A stretch of DNA of 64,000 bases from an uncultured Spirochaetales bacterium (GCA_949297785.1 CASFTW010000005.1:1-64000), one strand, 5' to 3'. Shown: positions 52,022 to 61,680, counted from the first letter of the stretch. Numbers and translations are program-made. Notes: generated by a model from the sequence alone, not told the origin.

Positions 52022-52807
52022 TCATTTACGCAATCTTTCCGCATTCTTTCTGTATGCAGAAGGACTGATCTTCATCACAAAGCGGAACACATCCTTGAAG
52101 TACCCCGCATCGGAAAAACCGGCAAGAGAGGCAGCAGATGCAACCTTTTCCCCCTTCTCCAGTGCCTCACATGCTATGCTTATGCGGCTGGAACGTATGA
52201 AATCGGAAAGCTTCATGCCGGTTTTCTCATGAAAAAGACGTGAGAAATAGTTACGCGAGTATCCCATATGGGATGAAACCGCATCAAGTGACAGTTCTCC
52301 TGCAATATTCGCCTTCACGTATGACGTGACTTCATCAATGAATGGATCATGAGGCTGCTGACGTTCCTTCCATGCCCTGTATGCCTGACTCACAATCTGT
52401 GCTGCAAGGCCCCGGGCCCTCAGCAATGACACCTCATCGGTATTATCCGCTTCCATCTGGAGCTGGGAGAAAAGAACCTCAAGAGGGGGAACGTCATCAA
52501 CGGCAAAAAAAGGAGGCAGCACGTCTTCGGCTCCGTTCAGCCATGAGGATGGTATATTTGCAACATAGCGTGTGTGCTGAGAAGAACCTGAATATGAAGT
52601 CTTGTGAAACAGTCCGTCCCTGATGAAGACAAATCCCTTGGCATGAATGGTCAGTACGGTGTCAAGGATGAAATACCGTCTCTCCCCTGAAGAAAGAAAG
52701 TACAGCTCGCACTGATTATGACGGTGCAGCCCGTCCATTGCATTATAAGGGCTGGCCTTTCTGAACTGGCAGGTAAATGTTTCTTTCATGAGATATGAGG
52801 ATATCAT
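52022..52807 (-). CDS. AraC-family transcriptional regulator
   Basis: The 261-residue protein has an N-terminal cupin (GLHRHNQCELYFLSSGERRYF, VFIRDGLFHKTSY) and a C-terminal AraC DNA-binding domain (LSLDAVSSHMGYSRNYFSRL, ASAASLAGFSDAGYFKDVFR). It is convergent with the sulfatase/maturase genes and divergent from the MATE gene (77-bp gap), so it could control either. ATG 52807 or 52789 are both possible starts. Confidence 0.87.
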   Translation of the reverse strand: MISSYLMKETFTCQFRKASPYNAMDGLHRHNQCELYFLSSGERRYFILDTVLTIHAKGFVFIRDGLFHKTSYSGSSQHTRYVANIPSSWLNGAEDVLPPFFAVDDVPPLEVLFSQLQMEADNTDEVSLLRARGLAAQIVSQAYRAWKERQQPHDPFIDEVTSYVKANIAGELSLDAVSSHMGYSRNYFSRLFHEKTGMKLSDFIRSSRISIACEALEKGEKVASAASLAGFSDAGYFKDVFRFVMKISPSAYRKNAERLRK

Positions 52808-52884
52808 AATAAAACAGCACTTTACAGCTTAAAAATAAATAATCTGCTTATATTTGATGAATTTTTATGTTTATATGATGAATC

Positions 52885-54282
52885 ATGGTATCAGTAACAG
52901 CTAAAGATGAGAATTTCAGAAACGAAGTACAGAACGGAAATATCTGGAAAATCGTTTTCCGTGTCTGCGTGCCTCTTGCAATCTATTCATGGATCAGCCA
53001 GCTTTTCTCAGTCCTTGACACGCTTATGGCAAGCAGAATCTCATCAGAAGCTGTTTCCACGGTAGTGTACATGGTGCAGCTGCAGCATATCGTGCTGTCA
53101 GTCGGACAGGGACTGAGCGTGGGCGGCGGAATAATGATCGCACACGCTTACGGCAGAGGGGACTGGGAGAGGATAAGGAAAATACTGTCAACGACAATAG
53201 CGCTCTGTCTCATTCTCTCTCTCCTCATTATTGCGGCCATTCCCTTCACTCCTTCCCTGCTGCGCCTGAGCGGCACACCTGAAATATTCATAGAACTGGG
53301 AAGCCTTTATTTTTCCGTCACTCTTATCGGAATAATCATACAGTTCTTCACCACGATATACATATCATGCGAACGCTGCCGCGGCAGGAGCCGGAAAATC
53401 CTGTTCCTCAACCTCTCAGTAGTACTCATAAAGCTTGCCGTCACCGCGCTTTTCGTCTACGTGCTTGAAGGTGACATAGTATCAATAGCGGCGGCCACCC
53501 TCATAAGCTATGTCATACTCTTCATTTTCGCCCTGAAAGCCTTCTGTGCAAAAAATGACGCGTTCTCGTTCTCAAGGAAATGCATAACCTTAAGAAAGGA
53601 AATGCTTTCACAGCTTTTCCGTCTGTCCGTTCCCTCCATGATAGAGAAAATGGCATTCGCAGCAGGCAAGGCAATGGTGAACAACATGGCATCAGGATAC
53701 GGTACAGATATTGTAGGTGCCGCCGGGATATCCAACAACATGTCGGGACTGCTTACCGGAATCCAGACCGGATTTGAGGACGGAGGCGCATCACTTGAAG
53801 GACAGCTTTACGGAAGCCGGAACTTCGAGAGAACTGTGAAAGTATACCGCCACATACAGGCAGCTGTCCTGATGATCGCCGTTGCGGGCTTCTTCATCAT
53901 GCTCGCACTCACAGACCAGATAGCCCGTCTCTTCTCACTCTCGCGCGGAGGATATGATCCGTCATTCCACAGCAGCATATGCTCGATCTTCCACTATGAG
54001 CTTTTCGGCACCCTGCTACTGTCATTCGCCTACTCAGGCTTCACGCTTCTCCTCGGGATGGGAAAAACGAAGGCCATTCTTGCGATAAACGTCGCTAGGA
54101 TATTCGTCTTCCGTCTTCCGGTGATCTTCTTCTTCCAGCATTTCACATCGCTTGATTTCACGGCTGTGGGACTTACAATGGCAATCTCAAACTCTTCTGT
54201 CGGCATCGTCGCCCTGATAGCAGGAGAGATCATCATAAGAAAAGAAAGGAAGCGCCTCAGCGCCTCCAGAACTCGCGTGTGA
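52885..54282 (+). CDS. MATE-family efflux transporter
   Basis: The 465-residue protein has 12 transmembrane helices in two halves (QLFSVLDTLMASRISSEAVS and PSMIEKMAFAAGKAMVNNMA), the MATE hallmark, exporting cationic drugs or metabolites by Na+ or H+ antiport. The 5' region is AT-rich with TATGAT 5 nt before ATG and no RBS. It overlaps trkH by 26 bp tail to tail. Confidence 0.88.
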   Translation: MVSVTAKDENFRNEVQNGNIWKIVFRVCVPLAIYSWISQLFSVLDTLMASRISSEAVSTVVYMVQLQHIVLSVGQGLSVGGGIMIAHAYGRGDWERIRKILSTTIALCLILSLLIIAAIPFTPSLLRLSGTPEIFIELGSLYFSVTLIGIIIQFFTTIYISCERCRGRSRKILFLNLSVVLIKLAVTALFVYVLEGDIVSIAAATLISYVILFIFALKAFCAKNDAFSFSRKCITLRKEMLSQLFRLSVPSMIEKMAFAAGKAMVNNMASGYGTDIVGAAGISNNMSGLLTGIQTGFEDGGASLEGQLYGSRNFERTVKVYRHIQAAVLMIAVAGFFIMLALTDQIARLFSLSRGGYDPSFHSSICSIFHYELFGTLLLSFAYSGFTLLLGMGKTKAILAINVARIFVFRLPVIFFFQHFTSLDFTAVGLTMAISNSSVGIVALIAGEIIIRKERKRLSASRTRV

Positions 54283-55708
54283 AAAGTGAATATACTGTAA
54301 AGAGCTCAAGACGGCCGACGAGCATCAGGAATGAGAAACACCACAATGCCCATTCAGGGTAGATTGCGAATGTGAAGTCGGTTCCTATGCCTCCAAGACC
54401 TATTCCTATGTTGCCCAGTGTCAGCAGAACTGATGTGTGAACCACAAGGAAATCAACTTCGGTCAGTGAAAGCACCAGAGTGCCTATGATCGCATTTGTG
54501 ATGTAAAAGCCTACGAATCCGGCAATGGCCTGAATCGTGTCATTGGAATACTTGTCCTCTCCCAGGCGCACGGTTGTGATGGCATTGGGGTGGAACCTCT
54601 TGACCATGGAATTCTTGAAAAGCTTCATCATCACGCCGATACGGACAACCTTGATGCCGCCGCCTGTGGAGCCGGCACAGCCTCCGACATAGCAGAGCAC
54701 ATAAAGAACAGTCTGGGCGAAAATCGGCCAGTGCGTGTAGTTCGTACTGCTGAATCCTGTGGTGGTGATGAAACTCACAACCTGGAATGCGGCATGCCTG
54801 ATTGAATCACTGAGGTTGAAAAGGCCCTTTGAAAACAGGCTTATTGAAATGAAAAGCGTGGAAAAAAGCACGATCTTCCAATAAAGGCGGTACTCTCCGT
54901 CATGAAACACCTTCGAGAATTTCTTCTGCAGGATTCTGTAGTAAAGCGCGAAGTTGGAACCTGCGATGAACATGAAGATTATACATACCCATTCCACATA
55001 GGCGGACTCATAGAAAGCTATGGATGCATCATGGGGCGCATAGCCGGCAGCGCCCATGGTGCCGAACATGACAGTCAGCGCATTGAACCAGTCCAGGCCT
55101 CCGAGCATGAGAAGAACAACCTGCAATGCTGAAATACCGGTGTAAAGGCCCCAGAGGATGATGGCAGTTTCCTTTATCTTCGGTCTCAGCTTGTCTTTTG
55201 TCGGACCGACGGACTCGGCACCGTAAAGGGCTGTCCCCTTGACGCCGAGAGCCGGAAGGACTGCGACGAAAAGCACGACGATACCCATACCGCCCAGCCA
55301 GTTGGTCATGTTTCTCCAGAAAAGGATTCCCTTCATCTTTGTATCGATTCCCACCATTGCGGCGGCACCGGTTGTGGTGAAACCCGACATGATCTCGAAA
55401 TAACACTGCGCAAAGTTGTCAAGCACATCTGTAAGATAAAGCGGGATTGCCCCGAAAAAGGTCAGGATGACCCATGTGAGCGTTACGAAAAGATAACTGT
55501 CCTTGACGCTTATCCTGAAGTTCCTGATGTTTCTTGTGAAAAACAGTCCGGCAAGCGAAACGGCAAGCATTATGACAATTGTTATGAGAAAAGCCTTTAT
55601 CGCCTCCCCTTCATCATAATAAACCGATACGAGGGTCGGGATGAAAAGGATAAATGCCATGAAGATTGTTATAAGACTGAGAAGACGAGTGACCGACTTG
55701 GGATTCAT
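54257..55708 (-). CDS. trkH: Potassium uptake channel subunit TrkH
   Basis: The 483-residue membrane protein of the TrkH/KtrB family has four pore repeats with selectivity-filter-like loops: MSGFTTTGAAAM, MFGTMGAAGY, VVSFITTTGFSST and TLGNIGIGLGGIG. VGGCAGSTGGGIKVVRIGVM matches TrkH. It transports K+ and works with the TrkA ring. It starts 3 bp after trkA. Confidence 0.92.
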   Translation of the reverse strand: MNPKSVTRLLSLITIFMAFILFIPTLVSVYYDEGEAIKAFLITIVIMLAVSLAGLFFTRNIRNFRISVKDSYLFVTLTWVILTFFGAIPLYLTDVLDNFAQCYFEIMSGFTTTGAAAMVGIDTKMKGILFWRNMTNWLGGMGIVVLFVAVLPALGVKGTALYGAESVGPTKDKLRPKIKETAIILWGLYTGISALQVVLLMLGGLDWFNALTVMFGTMGAAGYAPHDASIAFYESAYVEWVCIIFMFIAGSNFALYYRILQKKFSKVFHDGEYRLYWKIVLFSTLFISISLFSKGLFNLSDSIRHAAFQVVSFITTTGFSSTNYTHWPIFAQTVLYVLCYVGGCAGSTGGGIKVVRIGVMMKLFKNSMVKRFHPNAITTVRLGEDKYSNDTIQAIAGFVGFYITNAIIGTLVLSLTEVDFLVVHTSVLLTLGNIGIGLGGIGTDFTFAIYPEWALWCFSFLMLVGRLELFTVYSLFTREFWRR

Positions 55709-55711
55709 AGC

Positions 55712-57079
55712 CTATGCCTCTCCCTGTCCGAAAAGAGCCTGAACATAGTCATAGTCTTCATGAAGAGAGACAACAAGAACCGTGTCTCCTTCGCGGAAAC
55801 TGTAATTGCCGTCAGGAATGAAATTGTCATCTCCGCGGCTGACACCTGCAATGACCGCGGCTTTCTTGAAATTGATGTCCTTCAGACATTTATTGAGGTG
55901 CAGGAAACCGGGCTTGATGACAAACTCGTAGATCTCGATCCGTCCGTCAAAGATTGAGTGCAACGTCCTGACGTTATCACCGCGCAGGATCTTCATGATT
56001 GCATCAACCGTGGACTCCGTTGTCGATACTGCGGCGTCAATGCCCATGGCACGTGCCAATGCTATATAGTTGTTGTTGGTCTTGATAAGACAGATCGAAC
56101 GTTTCGTACCCTGCTTTTTCGCATAACTGCTGACAATGACATTCAGCTCGTCATTCTCAGTCATCGCGACAAACAGATCAGATCCCCCTATGTTCTCCTC
56201 ATCCCAGAAATTCTCGTCTGTGATCGCCCCGTTCAGGATGAGTATGTCAGGGAAAATATCGCTGAATTCCCTGCAGATGTTCTCATCCTTTTCCACAAGG
56301 GTGATATGCCTGTGCATTTTCGCCGGAAGCTTCATGAGAAGATAGCGGCAGATCCTTGTGGCGCCGACAAGAATTATCCTTTTGAGGGAGAAAGTGGTGT
56401 TTGCAATGCCGAAGTGGCTGTACACATCCTCCCTTTCATCATCATCACAGATAACTGCGATCTCATCCCCCTCATACAGAACCGTCGTACCGGATGGAGT
56501 GAATGTCTTTCCCTTGTGGCTGACACCGGCTATGAGGTAGCGTCCGGGAAGTTCCTTCTTTATGTCTATGAGACTCTTACCCGCAAACATGCCGTCTTTG
56601 TTCACGCTTGTAGTGAATACGATGTAATGTGCACCCGGGAAATATGATATATCGCTGAAAAGTCCCGATACTATGATATCCTGAATGCGGCTTGCCGCCT
56701 CCTGTTCCGGATTGACTATATGGTCAATGCCGAGAAGCGAGAAAGGCTTTCCCGTCGAATCGGACAGATATGTAAGGCTTCTTATCGTTGCGATAGTCTT
56801 CACCCTGGGATAGCGTGATGTGACGATGCCGCAGCTTACGAGATTGACCTCATCACTGTCCGTGACCGCCACTGCTATGTCGGCATTCTCGCAGCCGCAT
56901 TCATCAAGTTTCTCGATGTCGGTTGCAGATCCTGTCACCGCCATACAGTCAAGCTTGCTCTGTGCAAGAGCACAGCGGGCAGGGCTGTTATCCAGAAATG
57001 TCACTGATTTTTCTTCTTCAATAAGATGACGGGCCAGACGCAGTCCTCTCCGTCCCGCCCCGAATATTACTACGTTCAT
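55712..57079 (-). CDS. trkA: Trk potassium-uptake regulator TrkA
   Basis: The 455-residue protein has two RCK_N/RCK_C pairs. Rossmann motifs are MNVVIFGAGRRGLRLARHL and RIILVGATRICRYLLMKL, the second lacking the full GxGxxG, so the N-terminal half probably binds NAD(H)/ATP. It forms the cytosolic gating ring of TrkH. ATG 57079 is preferred over 57103, because TATAAT lies 7 nt upstream (leaderless) and the Rossmann strand begins there. Confidence 0.92.
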   Translation of the reverse strand: MNVVIFGAGRRGLRLARHLIEEEKSVTFLDNSPARCALAQSKLDCMAVTGSATDIEKLDECGCENADIAVAVTDSDEVNLVSCGIVTSRYPRVKTIATIRSLTYLSDSTGKPFSLLGIDHIVNPEQEAASRIQDIIVSGLFSDISYFPGAHYIVFTTSVNKDGMFAGKSLIDIKKELPGRYLIAGVSHKGKTFTPSGTTVLYEGDEIAVICDDDEREDVYSHFGIANTTFSLKRIILVGATRICRYLLMKLPAKMHRHITLVEKDENICREFSDIFPDILILNGAITDENFWDEENIGGSDLFVAMTENDELNVIVSSYAKKQGTKRSICLIKTNNNYIALARAMGIDAAVSTTESTVDAIMKILRGDNVRTLHSIFDGRIEIYEFVIKPGFLHLNKCLKDINFKKAAVIAGVSRGDDNFIPDGNYSFREGDTVLVVSLHEDYDYVQALFGQGEA

Positions 57080-57086
57080 TGTTCTG

Positions 57087-57115
57087 ATTATATTCCCCGC
57101 CATTTACATTAACAA
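57087..57115 (-). promoter_or_regulatory. Promoter of trkA-trkH, leaderless
   Basis: On the minus strand TTGTTA (57115-57110), a 17-bp spacer and TATAAT (57092-57087) end 7 nt before ATG 57079. Confidence 0.7.
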
Positions 57116-57181
57116 TACATTAATCAATTTTGTTCAAACTCTGTGAAATTTGCACTAGAACGTGAAACCCTGTTGGTGCTA

Positions 57182-57187
57182 TATAAT
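57182..57187 (+). promoter_or_regulatory. -10 element of the Gfo/Idh oxidoreductase operon, leaderless
   Basis: A consensus TATAAT lies 6 nt before ATG 57194; no convincing -35 and no RBS are present. Confidence 0.55.
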
Positions 57188-57193
57188 TTATTC

Positions 57194-58363
57194 ATGTACA
57201 AATTCGCGATCATAGGCGTGGGCGGAATCGGAAAAACCCACCTCAAAGCCATCCTCAATGACAAAAGATGCACTGTCAGTGCATTGTGTTCAAGGACAGT
57301 TTCAAAGTGTCATGACCTTAAAAAGGAATTCAGTCTTCCTGATGACATCACGATAACGGACGACTGGAAGAGTCTGCTTGAAAGAGACGACATAGACGTG
57401 GCGGCAATCGCACTGCCCCCCGCCCTTCACAGGGAAGTCACAATTGCCTTTCTTGAAAACGGCAAGCATGTCATTCTTGAAAAACCCATGGCACTTACCC
57501 TCGAAGAAGAGGATGAGATGCTTGAAGCTGAAAAAAGAAGCGGAAAAAGACTGGGATTAATCTTCCAGAACCGTTATTACACAGCAGTTCAGAAAGCAAA
57601 GAAAATGCTTGATGAGGGAATCTTCGGGAAAATACTTTCAGTTGATGTCACATCGCACTGGTTCAGGGGAGCGAATTACCACAACCTGTACTGGAGAGGA
57701 ACATGGGAAAGCGAAGGCGGCGGCACGCTGACAGCCCAGGGCATACATCAGGTGGACATGCTGCTCTGGCTCATGGGAGGACAGGCACAGAATATAAATG
57801 CCATCATGAGGAATATGCGCCACACAAACTGCGAGGCTGAAGATATGGGGTTTGCATTCATCACCTTTCCTTCCGCACTGGCTTCCTTCTCCGTGTCGCT
57901 CAATGACATGAATGAATACCAGGGCTTCAGGATACAGTGCGAGAAGGCAAGCATCACCCTGCCTGAATGGTCTGTACATGTATCAAAGCCGCAGCCCAAC
58001 GGGTATCCGGAAAGAGATGAGGCCGAAGAGAAAAAACTTCAGGAGATATACGACTCGATACCGCCGCTGGAAAAGGAAGGACATGACGGGGCTTTCTCAC
58101 GTTTCATTGATGCCCTTGAAGAAGGAAGGAAGCCGGAAGTGGACGGTCTTGACGGCAGACGGGCAACCGAGTTCGTGGATGCTTTCTACCTTTCAGCCGC
58201 CACAGAAAAAGCTGTCAGCTTCCCACTTGATAAAGACAGCCCGGTATACACAAAGGAAGGACTTGTAAAGACAATGCCGAAATACTTCCGCAAAACGGTC
58301 TCAACCGAAGCGCAGAGCGGCAGCATGAGCCTCGGCAGTGCCGCAGAGAAAAAGGAGATATGA
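57194..58363 (+). CDS. Gfo/Idh/MocA-family oxidoreductase
   Basis: The 389-residue NAD(P)-dependent sugar dehydrogenase-like protein opens MYKFAIIGVGGIGKTHLKAI (Rossmann), with HVILEKPMALTLEE (catalytic Lys of the EKP motif) and GGGTLTAQGIHQVDMLLWLM (catalytic His). It would oxidise or epimerise a cyclic polyol or sugar. It is directly followed by an aldo/keto reductase gene in the same operon. Confidence 0.9.
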   Translation: MYKFAIIGVGGIGKTHLKAILNDKRCTVSALCSRTVSKCHDLKKEFSLPDDITITDDWKSLLERDDIDVAAIALPPALHREVTIAFLENGKHVILEKPMALTLEEEDEMLEAEKRSGKRLGLIFQNRYYTAVQKAKKMLDEGIFGKILSVDVTSHWFRGANYHNLYWRGTWESEGGGTLTAQGIHQVDMLLWLMGGQAQNINAIMRNMRHTNCEAEDMGFAFITFPSALASFSVSLNDMNEYQGFRIQCEKASITLPEWSVHVSKPQPNGYPERDEAEEKKLQEIYDSIPPLEKEGHDGAFSRFIDALEEGRKPEVDGLDGRRATEFVDAFYLSAATEKAVSFPLDKDSPVYTKEGLVKTMPKYFRKTVSTEAQSGSMSLGSAAEKKEI

Positions 58364-59470
58364 ATGAAAGATGATGTTTTCAAAGATGTGAGGAAAAAGC
58401 TGGGACTGGGGTGCATGCGTTTTCCCCTTACCTCAGACGGCGCGATAGACATAGAGACTGTCAAGAAAATGGTTGATCTTTTCATAACGGAAGGTTTCAA
58501 CTATTTCGACACTGCACACGGGTACCTCAACGGAAGAAGCGAGAAAGCTGTGAAGGAAGCCCTCACCAGCCGCTATCCAAGGGAAAGCTATCTTCTTGCC
58601 GACAAGCTTTCAAACGGTTTCTTCAAAAAAGAAGAAGACATACGTCCCCTCTTTGAAAGTCAGCTTGCCCAGTGCGGAGCCAGATACTTTGACTACTACC
58701 TCATGCATGCACTTGACGGCGAATCATACAGAAAATACTGCAGCACCAATGCCTTTGCCGTCGCATCCCGGCTTAAGGAGGAAGGAAAGATCCGTCATGT
58801 GGGAATGTCATTCCACGACAGTGCCGAAGTGCTGAGAAAGATCCTCAGCGAGCAGAAGGTAATAGAATTCGTACAGCTCCAGATAAACTATGCAGACTGG
58901 GAAGATGAGAAAGTCCAGTCAAGACTGTGCTATGAGACATGTGTTGAATTCGGATGTCCCGTAATCGTCATGGAACCTGTGAAAGGCGGAAATCTGTCCT
59001 CCCTGCATCCTGAGGCTGAAGCTGTATTCAATGCACTTGAAGACAGAGGATCCAATGCTTCATATGCACTGCGTTTCGTGAATGATCTTGACAATGTTAA
59101 AGTCATACTCTCCGGCATGAGCAGCATGGATCAGGTTGAAGACAACATAAAGACATTCAAGGAAGCAAAACCTCTTGATGAAAAGGAAAAAGACGCAATC
59201 GGCAAAGCCGCAGCAATAATAAAGAGAGAGGGAAGCATTGCATGCACGAAATGCAATTACTGCACTGAAGTCTGTCCCGTGGACATGCCGATCCCCTCAA
59301 TCTTCGCATTGATGAACAGGAGAGAAGAGAGAAGCTATGATGAGATCACAGATAAAGTGAAGGCATCAGCATGTCTCAAATGCGGCAAATGCGAGAAAGC
59401 CTGCCCACAGCACCTGCCGATCCGCCGCTACCTTGAGCAAGCTGTTTTTAGATACGAAAAAGCTAATTAA
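58364..59470 (+). CDS. Aldo/keto reductase with C-terminal ferredoxin domain
   Basis: The 368-residue protein is an AKR barrel (LGLGCMRFPLT, FNYFDTAHGYLNGRSE, DYYLMHALD, HVGMSFHDS) followed by two [4Fe-4S] motifs, CTKCNYCTEVC and CLKCGKCEKAC. This fusion is common in anaerobes. RBS AAGGAG precedes ATG 58364, which abuts the previous stop. Confidence 0.92.
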   Translation: MKDDVFKDVRKKLGLGCMRFPLTSDGAIDIETVKKMVDLFITEGFNYFDTAHGYLNGRSEKAVKEALTSRYPRESYLLADKLSNGFFKKEEDIRPLFESQLAQCGARYFDYYLMHALDGESYRKYCSTNAFAVASRLKEEGKIRHVGMSFHDSAEVLRKILSEQKVIEFVQLQINYADWEDEKVQSRLCYETCVEFGCPVIVMEPVKGGNLSSLHPEAEAVFNALEDRGSNASYALRFVNDLDNVKVILSGMSSMDQVEDNIKTFKEAKPLDEKEKDAIGKAAAIIKREGSIACTKCNYCTEVCPVDMPIPSIFALMNRREERSYDEITDKVKASACLKCGKCEKACPQHLPIRRYLEQAVFRYEKAN

Positions 59471-59510
59471 GCTTCACTTCAGAACAAAAACCACCACTGC
59501 TGTGGCAATA

Positions 59511-59545
59511 GGAAAATCTTCCCAGTATCTCCGGGAAGATTTTCC
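59511..59545. terminator. Perfect 13-bp hairpin between convergent operons
   Basis: GGAAAATCTTCCC (59511-59523) and GGGAAGATTTTCC (59533-59545) pair fully across a 9-nt loop. The AAAA/TTTT inside the stem lets it act in both directions. Confidence 0.75.
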
Positions 59546-59554
59546 ATCAAGACA

Positions 59555-61441
59555 TCATAATTTCTCGACAAACAAGGCCCTTATCGCATTGAGCACGGCA
59601 ATGACCATGACTCCGACATCGGCAAAGATGGCAAGCCACATGCCTGCAATGCCGAGTGCGCCCAGCAGAAGGCAGATCAGTTTTACGCCTATTGCGAAAA
59701 CGATGTTCTCATAAACGATCCTGAGGCACTTTCTTGAAATCTTTATCGCCTTTGCTATCTTCACAGGATCATCATCCATGAGAACAACATCAGCAGCCTC
59801 GATAGCCGCATCCGAACCCATCGCACCCATTGCAATCCCGATATCAGCACGGGCAAGCACGGGCGCATCGTTTATGCCGTCACCGACAAAGGCAAGCTTA
59901 TCGCTGCCTTTCCTGCCGGCAATAAGTTCTTCGACTCTGGCAACCTTGTCAGCAGGAAGGAGATTGGCATAGAACTCGTCAATGCCGAGCTGAGAGGCCA
60001 CGCTGGCGGCGACCTTTCTGTCATCGCCTGTGAGCATGACTGTTTTCGTAACTCCTGCCTTCCTGAGCTGTCTGACTGCATCAGCCGCATCAGGCTTGAT
60101 CACATCGGATATCACAATATGACCGGCATAGGCACCGTCGACGGCAACATGGATGATGGTACCGGTGCTGTGGCAGGGAATGTACTGTATTCCAAGCCTC
60201 GTCATGAGCTTGTCATTGCCGCAGGCAACGGAGTGGGAATCAACGATGGCTGTCACTCCGTTACCGCTGATCTCCTCGATGTCAGTGACACGGCTTCTGT
60301 CCAGTTCAAGTCCGTACTTTCTCTGCAGGCTTTTGCTGATCGGGTGGGAAGATGCACTTTCGGCAAGAGCCGCATACTCGATTATCTTCTCATTCTCCAT
60401 TGTATTGTGATGGATGCCGCTTACCTCAAAAACACCCTGTGTGAGAGTACCGGTTTTATCGAAAACGACGATTTTCGTCTTTGAAAGCGTTTCAAGGAAG
60501 TTTGAACCTTTCACAAGCACACCGGCCTTGCTGGCCCCGCCGAGACCGGCAAAGAAAGAAAGCGGTATGCTTATGACAAGCGCACACGGACAGCTTATGA
60601 CAAGGAACGTGAGTGCCCTGTATATCCACGTGTGCCATTGCGCCGGAGAAGAGAGGAAGATGATATTCACAAGCGGCGGAAGAATTGCAAGTACAAGGGC
60701 ACCTATGCACACTGCCGGAGTATAAACACGGGCAAACTTGGAGATGAAATCCTCGCTCCTGCTTTTTCTGGAACTCGCGTTCTCCACAAGATCAAGAATC
60801 TTCGAAACCGTGGACTCTCCGAATTCCTTTGTTGTTCTGACTTTGAGCACCCGGGTCATGTTTATGCTTCCGCTTATGATCTCATCGCCTTCCCTTACCT
60901 CACGCGGCAGACTCTCTCCGGTCAGGGCGCTTGTATTGAGAGAAGAGGCACCTTCGATAACGATTCCGTCTATTGGCACCTTCTCACCCGGCTGCACAAT
61001 GATCACGCTGCCGGTTTCAACTTCATCCGGATCGGCTCTGACAATCTTTCCATCTCTTTCAATGTTTGCATAATCCGGCCTTATATCCATAAGAGCCGTG
61101 ATGCTCCTGCGGCTTTTGCCGACAGCATAACTCTGGAAGAACTCACCTATCTGGTAGAAAAGCATGACGGCAATCGCCTCTGTGTAATCGCCGCTTCTGT
61201 CGTAAAGAGCGAGGGCCATGGCGCCGACTGTCGCAATTGCCATGAGAAAACATTCATCAAGCACCTGTCCCCTTATTATGCCTTTTCCCGCTTTTATCAG
61301 GATATCGTAGCCGATGAGGAAATACACAAACAGATACATGACAAGTCTTATTAGACCGCTCGAAGGAATGAAGGCAAATACAATCATCAGCAGTGCAGAT
61401 ACTATTATCCTTGCAAGCATTTTTTTCTGTTTTTTATTCAT
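59555..61441 (-). CDS. P1B-type heavy-metal ATPase (Zn/Cd/Pb-exporting type)
   Basis: The 628-residue protein has membrane helices, the actuator motif TGES, the metal-channel CPC in ISCPCALVIS, the phosphorylation site DKTGTLT, the HP motif (SSHPIS), and GDGINDAPVLARADIGIAMG. The CPC and the final helix pattern fit Zn2+/Cd2+ exporters rather than Cu ones. It lacks an N-terminal metal-binding domain; a separate HMA protein gene lies directly upstream. Confidence 0.93.
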   Translation of the reverse strand: MNKKQKKMLARIIVSALLMIVFAFIPSSGLIRLVMYLFVYFLIGYDILIKAGKGIIRGQVLDECFLMAIATVGAMALALYDRSGDYTEAIAVMLFYQIGEFFQSYAVGKSRRSITALMDIRPDYANIERDGKIVRADPDEVETGSVIIVQPGEKVPIDGIVIEGASSLNTSALTGESLPREVREGDEIISGSINMTRVLKVRTTKEFGESTVSKILDLVENASSRKSRSEDFISKFARVYTPAVCIGALVLAILPPLVNIIFLSSPAQWHTWIYRALTFLVISCPCALVISIPLSFFAGLGGASKAGVLVKGSNFLETLSKTKIVVFDKTGTLTQGVFEVSGIHHNTMENEKIIEYAALAESASSHPISKSLQRKYGLELDRSRVTDIEEISGNGVTAIVDSHSVACGNDKLMTRLGIQYIPCHSTGTIIHVAVDGAYAGHIVISDVIKPDAADAVRQLRKAGVTKTVMLTGDDRKVAASVASQLGIDEFYANLLPADKVARVEELIAGRKGSDKLAFVGDGINDAPVLARADIGIAMGAMGSDAAIEAADVVLMDDDPVKIAKAIKISRKCLRIVYENIVFAIGVKLICLLLGALGIAGMWLAIFADVGVMVIAVLNAIRALFVEKL

Positions 61442-61461
61442 ACACGCCGTCCCTGAGAATA

Positions 61462-61680
61462 TCAGAGGAATATCTCACAGTCGCTTTCAACCTTTTTACA
61501 GCTATGCACGACATCGTTCATGACAGCATTTCTGTCAGCACCTTCATCGAATTCCACAGTCATCTTCTGCATCATGAAATTCACGACACAGGACTTGACA
61601 CCGTTCACTTTTGCCGCAGCAGCTTCCATCTTGTTCGCGCATGCGGCGCAGTCAACTTCAATTGAATAGTTTTTCTTCAT
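61462..61680 (-). CDS. Stand-alone HMA metal-binding domain/metallochaperone
   Basis: The 72-residue protein is a heavy-metal-associated fold with the metal site DCAACANKME (CxxC) and a C-terminal CKKVESDC. In most P1B ATPases this domain is fused to the pump; here it is separate, 20 bp upstream of it. RBS AGAGG precedes ATG 61680. Confidence 0.9.
   Translation of the reverse strand: MKKNYSIEVDCAACANKMEAAAAKVNGVKSCVVNFMMQKMTVEFDEGADRNAVMNDVVHSCKKVESDCEIFL

Noticed and set aside
55958-56647. 229-residue plus-strand frame opposite trkA
   Set aside because: Shadow of the TrkA coding frame; no RBS or recognisable domain.
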